From Lucinisca nassula (lineage: Eukaryota; Mollusca; Bivalvia; Lucinida; Lucinidae): 64,000 nucleotides of DNA. Positions 10,130 to 19,323 of this stretch are shown here, one piece after another. Position 1 is the first letter of the stretch; each line of letters opens with the position of its first letter. The position numbers were made by a program, and so were the translations under genes. Location of the stretch: NCBI GenBank assembly GCA_963580285.1, contig OY757013.1:154741900-154805899 (forward strand), given 5' to 3'. The notes under the pieces are model-generated. The model saw nothing but the letters and a program-made list of their open reading frames with translations. It had not been told where the DNA came from and did no database searches.

Positions 10130-12302
10130 AACAGGAGGACCATAATGGCCCTGGATCGCTCACCTGATCCTTATTGTACAGTACAATGCAGAGCTGACTT
10201 AGTCACTATCTGGACACATTATGGAAATTGAGAGTCAGGTCCTAGTGCAACAGAAGGAGATGAAGCGGCTCAGTCTAACTAATAATGTCACGTGGTGATA
10301 AAGGAAGGGAGAGGGGTGGTTATGGGTGAGTGGTTCCCTTTGATTATACAAAGCTGACCTGTATGTCACTGTCTAGGCACCTTGTGGACATTGAGGGTCA
10401 GGTCCTAGTGCACCAGACAGAGATGAACCGGCTCAGCCTTTACCCCATATAAAACCAGTGGGCTCTGGGGCAGGTCCATTTTTGACCCCATGAGGTTATA
10501 ATTTGGACAATCTTGGTAGAGGACAACTAGAGGAAGTTTCATTCCAAGTGTCAAAGACTTGCGACTTCTGGTTTCAGGCGTGACGGTATTTAAAGATTTT
10601 CCCTATGTAAGTCTATGTAAAACCGAAGGGCCTGGGGCCTGGGGCGGGGCTATTTTTGACCCCAGGGCTATGATTTGAATAATCTTTGTAGAGGTCATCC
10701 ACATGAAGCTTCAAGCAAAATATCAAAGACGTGGACCGTGTGGTTTCAAAGAAGATATTCCCTATATAAGTCAATGTAAAACCAAAGGGCCACGGGGCCG
10801 GGGCATTTTTGGCCCCAGTGCTATAATTTTAATAATCTTGATAGAGATCCACAAGACGAAGCTTTATACCAAATATCAGGCATCTGAGCCTTCTGGTTTC
10901 AGACATGATGATTTTTGAAGATTGTTCCAATGTATGTCCATGTAATACCAGAGGGCCCCGGTGCGGGGTCATTTTTGGCCCCAGGGCAATAATTTGGTAA
11001 ATGTCCACTAGATGAACCTTCACAACAGATATCAAAGACCTGGGTCTTGCGGTTTCAGAGAACAAGATGTTTTTAAATATTTTTTTTTAAATATTTTTCC
11101 TATGTAAGGCAATGTAAAACCAAAGGGCCCCGGGGCGGGGGAATTTTTGGCACAAGGGCTATAATTTGAACAATATTCGTAGAAGTCTACTAGATGAAGC
11201 TACTGACCAAATATCAAAGACCTGGGCCTTGCGCTTTCAGAGGAGAGGATTTTTAAGATGTTTTCTTATATTAGTCAATGTAAAACAGAAGGGCCACGGG
11301 GCAGAGACATTGTTAGCCCCAGGGCTATAGTTTAAAGAATCTTGATAGAGGCCCATAAGACGAAGCTTATACCAAATATCAAACAAATGAGCCTTCTGGT
11401 TTCAGACAAGAAGATTTTTGAAGGTTTTCCCTATGTAAAACCGAAAGGCCCAGGGCAGGGGCATTTTTTGGGCCACAGCGCTATAATTTGAACAATCTTG
11501 GTAGATCCACTAGATGAAGCTATACTCCAAATATCAAAGACCTGGGGCTTGCGGTTACGAGAAGAAGATTTTTTAAGAATTTTCCTTTATAAGTCAATGT
11601 AAAACCAAAGGGCCCAGGGGCGGGGGCATTGTTTTGCCCCAGGGCTATAATTTGAACAATCTTGATAGAGGTCCATAAGACGAAGCTTTATACCAAATAT
11701 CAAATATCAAGCACCTGAGCCTTTTGGTTTCAGACAAGAAGATTTTCCAAGGTTTTCCTTATATAAGTCTATGTAAAACAAAAAGGCCCTGGGGCGGGGT
11801 CATTTTTGGACCAAAGGCTATAATTTGAACAATCTTGATAGCGGGCCATAAGACGAAGCTTCATACCAAATATCAAGCATATGAGCCTTCTGGTTTCAGA
11901 CAAGAAGATTTTTAAAGGTTTTCCCCCCTGTAAGTCTACGTAGCGGGGGTATTTTTGGCCCCAGGGCTATAATTTGAATAATCTTGGAAGATGTCCACTC
12001 GATGAAGCTACACACCAAATATCGAAGACCTGGGCCTTGCGGTTTCGGAGGAGAAGATTTTTTAAGTTTTCATTTAAAAATCTATTTGGGCTCCCATGAC
12101 CTTGGTGTGCAGCGGACCGGAACCATTTGAATAACTTTGAAAGGGGACCACCTAAGGATCATTCCTGTGAAGTTTGGTCAAAATCCGATCAGTGGTTTAG
12201 GAGGAGATGACGTTTGAAGAAGTTGTTTACGCACGGACGCACGGACGACGGACAAAAGTGATCACAAAAGCTCACCTTGTCACTACGTGACTGGTGAGCT
12301 AA
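10130..12302 (+). mobile_element. Non-autonomous element with ~160-bp tandem core (copy A)
   Basis: About eleven diverged ~160-bp units, each with a TATAATTTGAACAATCTTGG segment, a C/G-rich ggccccggggcgggg patch and an AAATATCAAAGACCTGGGCC segment. The left terminus carries a near-palindrome (AGGACCATAATGGCCCT, 10136-10152). The right terminus is a stem-loop, AGCTCACC (12269-12276) pairing with GGTGAGCT (12293-12300), and finishes in CTAA. A unique head (10150-10440) contains a diverged ~155-bp direct duplication. The layout of palindromic head, tandem core, and 3' hairpin plus CTRR fits pearl/HINE-type non-autonomous Helitrons of bivalves; the class is inferred from structure. Confidence 0.75.
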
Positions 12303-12673
12303 AAAAGAGGGTGGCAAACAGTGAAGTCCAAAATCAGAAGGTACCTTTATGAGCAGTCTGATATGTGTCTACACTGCTTGCATGTGCCTTTATGCCTACA
12401 ATTCTGTCTATTCCCAGTCATACCTGTGGTATTTTTAACTGTATGAGGGAGATTTGTAATTGTGATGAGGGAGATGTAAAGAATATATAGGGAAATTTTC
12501 ATTTCAAATGAGGGAGACTCCAAAATTTTACTAAAATTTAGCACAAATTTGGCAAAAATTAGCATTAAAATGAGGGGGTCTCACTCCCGATGAGAGAGGT
12601 ATCACAGTCATGCCCAGTGTATGGATGATTGCGTAGTTTGTGAAAAACAGGAAGTCCTTCCCAACATTTGTTT
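12303..12673. other. Non-coding spacer
   Basis: No coding signal. Contains scattered short ATGAGGGAGA-type repeats at 12440-12600. Confidence 0.4.
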
Positions 12674-12864
12674 AACCCATTGCTAAAGGGCTACAAACAG
12701 TCCAGGTCCAGATCAGGCACTGCAGAATGCGGCATCTGATCCGGGCCTGCACTATTTGCTATCAAAATAAAATAAAAACGAAAATAAAGCCTGACTTCCC
12801 TTACATGACTAATGGACTTGTCCAACATTTAGCAATGGAAGAGAACACTAGTATGCAATGGGTT
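12674..12864. mobile_element. Short MITE-like element with 10-bp inverted ends
   Basis: Begins AACCCATTGC and ends GCAATGGGTT, perfect 10-bp inverted repeats 191 bp apart. The subterminal segment TGGACTTGTCCAACAT with GCAATGGAAGAG recurs at 33510-33565, supporting a dispersed family. Interior contains a palindromic stretch around ATCAGGCACTG and CATCTGATCCGGGCCTG. Superfamily not assignable. Confidence 0.55.
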
Positions 12865-13453
12865 CAAATGTTATAATCTTTTCAAAAATGTGCTTGTAAA
12901 ATTTCATCTCATTAACTTTGCTAGCTTTTTATATTGCATGTTGGTTTAAACTATATTTTATTTGTATCATAACATATATAACATGTAAAGAGATTACAAA
13001 CAATATATCAATACAAATGTGATTCAGAAGGAATTCATGTGACTTATTGTATCTGTGGTAAAACAAATAACCTGTGACTTGAAATAATGACTTATCAGTC
13101 ATGACTCTCTGTGTTTAGGATTACAAATATGGTAGTGGTAATTATGCATAAATATATCATGCAATCAAACTATGTTACGAGTTGGAACAGTGTGCATCGT
13201 AAGGCAAACCAAAGTTATTTTATATACTTGTTTTCCAAGCTGCTGGAGGTTCCACGGGGAGGAGAAGGGAATTTACCAAATGAAGTAAGGGTGGTCATCT
13301 CAACGCAAGTATCAAGCATTTTATGTAGTCACAAAGCACTGTTGTCGACTAACCTATCATAATCAGTCTATTTTAAGAGACATTTGATCGAGCATGCCGA
13401 CAAAGGTTATCTTAGACCATTCTGTATTTCAGGAAACAGCTGAATGAACAGAT
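12865..13453. other. AT-rich non-coding DNA
   Basis: No gene or named repeat recognised. The last part (13380-13453) may be the 3' UTR of the minus-strand LINE that follows. Confidence 0.35.
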
Positions 13454-13957
13454 TTAGGAAGTAAAACGCTTTGTTCTTATTATGAAGTCTTGCACAGCTA
13501 AGATTAGCTTCGTATTTTGTTCAACGGTTAGTTCTGGATTGCCAAAAAGTAGTACATCAAGAGTCGGCTGGCACAGTTCAAATACCTTATTTTGGAGTTC
13601 CTGTCTAGAGTTTGCAAAGCGATCGCATAAGAAAAAGAAGTGGTGAGTGTCTTCTACTGATCCATAGGAACATGTAGGACTGTCAGTGATATTCTTGGAG
13701 AACAGCTGTTCATTTAATGAACTACATATTTTTCTTAAACTAGCATGGTGAAAATGACCAAGTATTTTGCCTGCAAAATAGTATTTGGGTGGCACATTCA
13801 AGTTGGCTTTTATCTTTGATTTGAAGGAATTAAGGCTGGGTGAATCATGTATATGTTCTGGGAGATCATTCCAGTCACGAATCACAGTATGCAGAAAGGA
13901 GTTATAATAATGCTGCATGCCTGCATGCATTGTTCGTGTATTATTTGCATCCCGCAA
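13454..13957 (-). pseudogene. LINE C-terminal region (post-RT, zinc-binding)
   Basis: 167-codon frame encoding the tail of a non-LTR retrotransposon polymerase. DWNDLPEHIHDSPSLNSFKSK is the usual segment after the thumb, and CSYGSVEDTHHFFFLCDRF is the Cys/His finger conserved at the end of many invertebrate LINE ORF2 proteins. It ends at TS-stop just before the element's 3' end. The first part of the protein continues upstream on the minus strand in another frame (13958-15233). The family is one of the Jockey/CR1-type LINEs; exact clade not assigned. Confidence 0.85.
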
Positions 13958-15233
13958 CTGGTAGGATTATGTTCTGTCGACAGAAGGTGGATCGCGGCGG
14001 GTCGAATAATCAGGAGATATTCCAAGAGTTGCCTAATTAAGGAAAAGTATATTGTCTGAAGAGGCTTTCTGTTGAGTGTAAATTTTAATTTCCGCATTAC
14101 GTTAATTCTGTTCCATGCTTTAGATTTATATATTCAAGATGGTCATGCCATGTACAGTCGATAGAAAGAAAAACTCCTAGGTGCTTGCGGCTGGAGATTT
14201 TATTTATGGGAGTTTGATCCAATACGATGGTAGGGTTTGTTTTGTTTCCTGACGAAAATAACTGATTCTGATTTCAGAGGGTTAAATTTCACTAGCCATG
14301 TCGTTGCCCATTGATACACTTTCAGCAGGTCAGGGTTTAGTTGGTAAGCAGCGAGGATGGGATCTTCAGCTGTAAAATAAAGGCTCGTTTCGTCAGCAAA
14401 AGTCTTATTGTAGAATCTATGTCTTCAACAATGTCGTTAATGTATAGTATAAAGAGAAGAGGTCCGAGTATAGAACCTTGGGGAACTCCAACTTTGATAG
14501 GAGTCTAATTAGAAGATGAACCCGGTAAAACTACTCTTTGTTTCCTATCCTTTAGGTAATCTGTGAACAAGTTTAAGAGAGACCAAGAAATTCCTATAGA
14601 CGTAAGTTTAAAAGGAATACCTTTGTGTCAAACTCTGTCAAAGGTTTTGCTTATATCACAAAAGATTGCTCATACTTTCTTCCCTTCATCTAGAGCTTTA
14701 CAAAATGTGCTATAAATATCAATCGGTTGATTTACTGTAGAATCACCAGGGACAGGGCCAGACTGTAATGATATAATAACATTAGGTTCTTGACAAAAAT
14801 TAAAATTATGTTTATGAACTATTTTCTCTAATATCTTTCCAACAGTGCTAAGAAGAGAAATGGGTCTATATTTTGAAACATCTGATGTGTCGTTCTTCTT
14901 ATGAATTCAGGAAACGTTTGCTTGTTTCCGAATGTTGGGAAATTTCCCGTTGACAACAGAGGAATTGAAAAGAGCCGATAGAGGGTGGGATAAAGGTTGT
15001 GAAAGATCCTTGAGTAGGCGATTGTTTATTAAATCAGGTCCAGCGGCTTTACCTGTCTTTTAAGATTGTTAAGGTAAATCAACCCCCTCAGGTGTGACAG
15101 AAATCTTGACCAATATGGATGGCGGAATATTGTTGGTTAAGGGGAGAGTTACATGACTCTCATCCAGTAGTGTTTGTTCCGTAAAATATTCATTTAAGAC
15201 GTTTGCTTTAGATAAGTCGTCAGAATATGTAAT
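13958..15233 (-). pseudogene. LINE reverse transcriptase, heavily broken
   Basis: Translating the minus strand by hand gives a recognisable reverse transcriptase spread over several frames: FCDISKTFDRV (around 14629-14675) where the next codon is TGA in place of the expected Trp, then GVPQGSILGPLLFILYIND (around 14430-14490), then FADETSLYF (near 14380-14405), which replaces the catalytic YADD. A one-base deletion falls just before that last motif. The thumb (KLKFTLNRKPLQTIYFSLIRQ region) is at 13990-14097. The element is dead. It is contiguous with the frames on either side and forms one LINE truncated at its 5' end. Confidence 0.85.
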
Positions 15234-15885
15234 TCATACCCTGTTTAAAGGTGGCAAGCTAGAAATTTTATCTGGTTTAATAAAACCTTTATGTGTTATC
15301 CACCAGTCTTTTGGGCCTATGTCCGTGTTTTCTAACCGTTCAGACAGCTTTTCCGTTTCTCTGTTTTTAGATTTACGTATCTCGTTTGTGACCAAGTTTC
15401 TTATTCGTTTGTAATTTTCAAAGAAATCCATGTTTTGCGATTTTTTATATCTGTTATACAGCCTTTTCTTTTTTCTAATGAAACGTTTTATGTTGTTTGT
15501 GAGCCAGCCAGGGTCAAAATGTCTAGCTTTTATTATTTTATTGGGAATTTTTTTGTTTGTAAGATTTGTTATTGTATCTGAAATATATTCAGCATTTACA
15601 TCTACATGTATATCATCACTTTTCAAAGTGGTCCAGTCTGTTTGTCGTAAGTCTGTTGAAAAAGCTTGATAATCCCCTCTGTTGTATATATTTTCCGTTG
15701 ATAAACAGGATGTTATGGTATTGCATTGTATTTGTAGCAAGTCTAAGTTTTGTCGCACTCTTATAGAATACCACCGCCACGTGGTTATCAGCATTCTTTC
15801 TCCAGTTTCTATATTGTATATTAAACCAGTAGTTAGAAAACAGCTCTGCTTTGATGCTGTCTTTCTAAGTAGATACAAATAACAA
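15234..15885 (-). pseudogene. LINE linker between endonuclease and RT
   Basis: 218-codon minus-strand frame. KARHFDPGWLTNNIKRFIRKKKRLYNRYKKS and the basic helix after it match the linker that precedes the reverse transcriptase in Jockey/CR1-type LINEs (the conserved PW-x-N-I and Lys/Arg-rich segment). DWTTLKSDDIHVDVN lies upstream of it. No endonuclease domain is found further right; at about 15830-15889 the sequence changes into gypsy LTR-like DNA, so the LINE copy is 5' truncated or interrupted there. The start methionine at the right end is not a true start. Confidence 0.75.
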
Positions 15886-15889
15886 ATCA

Positions 15890-15901
15890 TGGTGTCAGAA
15901 G
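15890..15901 (+). other. LTR retrotransposon primer-binding site (tRNA-Leu type)
   Basis: TGGTGTCAGAAG follows directly after ...AATCA, the expected LTR-end/PBS junction. The 12 bases match the complement of a tRNA-Leu 3' end, the primer I associate with many gypsy elements including Steamer-like ones. It sits about 80 bp before the gag start. Confidence 0.65.
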
Positions 15902-15982
15902 TACTTGATTAAAAGCTAATTAGAACAGGACTAAAGAAGTTTCATTACACTTTGATTGGATTAATTGTGTACATTTTTCACC

Positions 15983-16866
15983 ATGGAACTTTCTGGGGTA
16001 CCAACACCCAGCATGGACTGGCTGGAACAGTATGAACCTTTTTAGAAGCGTTCATAAAGTTCAGGCAACACGCTGAACTAGTGTTTGCGAGTGCGTTGAA
16101 GGAAAAGGATGAGGATGTACAAGTCACGTACTTACTTCTATGGGTAGGAGAAAAGGGCAGAGAAATTTACAATACCCTTACTCTCACGGACGCACAGCGC
16201 AAAAAAGTGAAGGACATTTGCGAGGCCTTTCAAAAACACGTACAGTCGAAGTCTAATCCCGTGTTTGCTCGTTACAAGTTCAACAACGAAGTACAGGGTG
16301 AAAACTCAGTTCAACAGTTTTATCACGTCTTAAAGCGTTGTCGAAGAACTGTTCCTTCGGAGAAGCATATATTGTGGACATGATTTGAGATAGGCTCGTA
16401 TTCGGGATAAAATTTTTTTCGTATTCGGGATAAAATCTTTAAAAAAATGAGAGAAAAGCTATTAACAGTTGAAGAGTACTTAACTCTAGCTAGAGCTGTC
16501 CCGATATGTCAATCTTACGAATATGCGCAAGAACAGCTCAGGACAATGTTAACGCAAGGGTCGTTTTCGGGAGCAGCAACCGCTGCAGTTAGTTACGTGG
16601 AGAGGAGAGATTCAAACCAGGGGACCAAACCAAAGGGACCGAAACCAAGGAAGGGGACCACGGGCACAAATGCCAAACCTGGGAAACAGAAGCCAGCTGC
16701 TAGCTTTCCAGACTGTGGAAATTGTGGTAAAAACATGTCAAGGGCCGGTGTCCGGCGAAAGGGAAACAATGCTATCACTGTGAAAAAAATAGAACCAGCA
16801 GAAACTTATCTCATTGATAGAAAATCCTGGGAATCATTTGGCCTCGAATCCAACCTCCATTTCTGA
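15983..16866 (+). pseudogene. gypsy-type gag (capsid and nucleocapsid), broken
   Basis: Starts at ATG 15983 in a CACCATGG context (MELSGVPTPSMDWLEQ). A frameshift follows within 20 codons, after which frame 1 reads FRQHAELVFASALKEKDEDVQVTYLLLWVGEKGREIYN, QSKSNPVFARYKFNNEVQGE, DRLVFGIK, EKLLTVEEYLTLARAVPICQSYEYAQEQL, all classical gypsy gag capsid segments. A TGA at 16381 and an 18-bp direct duplication (TCGTATTCGGGATAAAAT, 16394-16435 region) interrupt it. The nucleocapsid Cys-His knuckle is decayed (CGNCGKNMSRAGVRRKG). No protease, RT or integrase follows, so only the 5' end of the retrotransposon survives here. Confidence 0.88.
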
Positions 16867-17188
16867 CCAGAAGGGTCAAGTTAACGGCCAAGGTCACGCT
16901 TTCAATCAAGGTTCAGGTAATTCTTTTAATCAAGGCAAGATTCCAGCCAATGGTAACAAAGGTCACAGTCAAGGTCAAATTCCAGGTCACAGTCAAGGTC
17001 AAATTTCAGGTCAAGGTCGTTACTCAAACTACCAGTGTTATCACTGCTCTGAGCAAGGTCATATTAAGGTCAACTGCCCAGTGCTGAAGGCTGAGAGAGA
17101 ACATGGCTTTCAAACACCAAGGAACAGGGGGGCAATGCCATTACCTCAGTCCTTCCGGCCCATTGGATCTAATATTGATTTAAACTAG
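16867..17188 (+). pseudogene. Second gag-like frame: Gln/Gly-rich with CCHC zinc knuckle
   Basis: In frame 2 the sequence after GGQ-type repeats (KGHSQGQIPGHSQGQISGQ) contains CYHCSEQGHIKVNCP, a C-x2-C-x4-H-x4-C zinc knuckle of the retroviral nucleocapsid type. It ends at TAG 17186-17188. The knuckle is intact, unlike that of the gag just upstream, and the Gln/Gly-rich lead-in is unlike gypsy gag, so it probably belongs to a different retroelement joined to the first. The apparent ATG at 16814 lies in the upstream gag. Alternatively a cellular CCHC protein fragment. Confidence 0.6.
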
Positions 17189-17427
17189 TAGTGGCCGGCT
17201 CGCTTGGCCAACAGGCGGTCCCTGATGATAAAGGCCAAAACTCTGTTTGCATAAATGAGGAAATTAATCACCAGAATATTTTAGACAATGTTTCTAGTTT
17301 AGTTAATATGAAAAATGCTAAAAAGTTGGCACAAAGTGGTGCATCACAGACCGAGACGCAACCAAGTGCCAGGGAGTCTCCAGCTGCTATCACCGAAGTG
17401 TGCCAAAGCAATGTAACTACACTGTAG
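17189..17427 (+). CDS. Short unidentified frame after the zinc knuckle
   Basis: Codons 17191-17427 give a 78-residue polar, Asn/Gln/Ser-rich peptide (starts MAGSLGQQAVPDD only if GTG-adjacent context is ignored). It could continue the zinc-knuckle protein after its TAG. No domain recognised; low complexity. It runs directly into the minisatellite. Confidence 0.2.
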
Positions 17428-17444
17428 CCTCAGAAGACAGATAT

Positions 17445-18440
17445 GATGTTTTTATTTTAATACAGTCACATCCTGTGGTCTGATGGGAGTACATAAGAAG
17501 ACGGATACGTTGTTTTATTAAACAGTCCAAACCTGTTGTCTGATGGGAGTATATTAGAAGACAGATACGATGTTTTTATTTTATTACAGTCAAATCCTGT
17601 GGTCTGATGGGAGTAGATCAGAAGACAGATACGTTTTTTTTTATTACAGTCCAAACCTGTGGTCTGATGGGAGAACATCAGAAGACAGATATGATGTTTT
17701 TATAACAGTCACATCCTGTGGTCTGATGGGAGTACATCAGATGACAGATACGTTGTTTTATTTAACAGTCTAAACCTGTGGTCTGATGGGAGTACATCAG
17801 AAGACAGATACATTGTTTTCTTATTACAGTCCAAATCCTGTGGTCTGATGGGAGTACATCAGAAGACAGATACATTGTTTTTTATTACAGTCCCAATATG
17901 TGGTCTGATGGGAGTACATCAGAAGATAGATACATTGTTTTTTTTTATTACAGTCAAATCCTGTGGTCTGATGGGAGAACATCAGAAGACAGATACGGTG
18001 TGTTTTTTTATTACAGTCCAATCCTGTGGTCTGATGGGAGAACATCAGAAGACAGATATGATGTTTCTTCATTACAGTCCAAATCCTGTGGTCTGGTGGG
18101 AGTACATCAGAAGACAGATACATTTGTTTATTACAGTCCCAACCTGTGGTCTGATGGGAGTACATCAGAAGACAGATGCGATGTTTGTATTATTACAGTC
18201 CAAATCCTGTGGTCTGATGGGAGTTCATCAGAAGACAGATACGATGCTTTTATATTGCAGTCCAAATCCTGTGGTCTGATGGGAGAACATCAGAAGACAG
18301 AAAAGAAACATTTTTATTGCAGTTAAATCCTGTGGTCTTATGTGAGAACATCAGAAGGCAGTTAAGAAGCATTATGTTTTTTACTACCGTCCAAACCTGT
18401 TGTCTGGTGGGAGTATATCCGAAGATGGATAAGATGATCC
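17445..18440. repeat. ~62-bp minisatellite, 16 units
   Basis: Sixteen units of about 60-64 bp built around ACAGTCCAAATCCTGTGGTC and GGGAGTACATCAGAAGACAG plus a T-rich spacer. The unit core TCTGATG-GGAGTA-CATCAGA is a 7-bp stem with a 6-nt loop. The phase marker TGATGGG occurs at about 17481, 17541, 17605, 17665, 17723, 17783, 17846, 17906 and onward. Most variation is in the T-rich spacer. ORFs on both strands are artefacts of stop-free repeat frames. Confidence 0.92.
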
Positions 18441-19257
18441 TTTTTCTATCACAACCTGAGCACAGATTAGATGAAGTTATGTTGATTACGGTCCCCAGGT
18501 TATTCTTCCAACCCCGAAATTGCGTCTTTTAAGAGAGATTGTGTAGACAGAAGAGCAAATTTCAGGACAGCCATTCTAACTTCTAGTGCAAAGGCCATAT
18601 ATAAGAACTGTCACAGAATAGTAGAAATAAGAAGATATCGCAATATCAACTTGCTGAGGGGCAACCAGTGCAACCAGTGCAGCAGTGTAAAGATTGCCAT
18701 GACCAGCATGTCGCATAATATAATATACCTTTTATTTAAAGTTGTATTGTATTGTTAATGTAACTTTCAGGTTGACCACCTAGCCAGAAAATTGATAGCA
18801 GGTTCTTAACAATGAACCAGGAAGTGCAGAAAGCCAAGTGTTCTGAAGTACTATCAGGTCATCAAGATGAATGTGCCGATCTTCCAGCTTTACCAATAAG
18901 CAGCCATGTAAAGTTTCTGATGAGATGGTCATCATTAATAGATGAGGTCATAGTTCAACGACATAGAGGACACACCTATAGTCCAGGCACTGCCTTCACT
19001 TGCTATGCTGACGACTTGGTACTAGTGCAACCAGCTGATGCGACAAGTCCATCTACAGAGAGTCGAGAGGACATAAGTTTTGTTGGAAGCCGAATTCTTT
19101 TGCCATCGGAACTAAACTAACTTGATCACTTGCTTCAGTTGTTGCTGGAACCCCGTACCATTCCGTTTATTCCAAATGCATATTGTTACAAGATGAAAAC
19201 TGTTATTCTGATTTGAGAACCAAATCTTCATACTTAAGTAGAACTGTGTGGCTCTGA
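18441..19257. other. Low-coding region upstream of the zinc-finger exon
   Basis: A 102-codon frame at 18812-19120 is present but has no recognisable domain. A CTTTCAG at 18764-18770 and the tract ending CAG at 19312 suggest intron/exon structure of the neighbouring gene. Likely intron or 5' region of that gene. Confidence 0.35.
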
Positions 19258-19290
19258 ATGTTATCCTCTGTTCTGATATTCGAATGCATT

Positions 19291-19312
19291 TTTCTTCTTC
19301 CTCTATTTACAG
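19291..19312 (+). promoter_or_regulatory. Probable 3' splice acceptor
   Basis: A pyrimidine-rich tract (TTTCTTCTTCCTCTATTTAC) directly followed by AG, 11 bases before ATG 19324. This makes 19324 a better start than the upstream in-frame ATG at 19258, whose hydrophobic leader is simply the translated polypyrimidine tract. Confidence 0.6.
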
Positions 19313-19323
19313 TCAACACTAAA

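Noticed and set aside
7333..12302. CRISPR-like direct repeats
   Set aside because: Units are degenerate and contiguous without unique spacers; the context is eukaryotic minisatellite and transposon DNA.
17466..18326. Overlapping 100-143-codon ORFs on both strands
   Set aside because: They are translations of the 62-bp minisatellite; stop-free by periodicity.
18812..19120. 102-codon frame containing YADDLVLV, suggestive of a reverse transcriptase active site
   Set aside because: No other RT motif surrounds it (no LFxxYxND before, no thumb after); likely chance.
19258..19323. Upstream ATG of the zinc-finger ORF giving a signal-peptide-like hydrophobic leader
   Set aside because: The leader is the translated polypyrimidine tract of a splice acceptor; a secreted zinc-finger protein with an NLS is unlikely.
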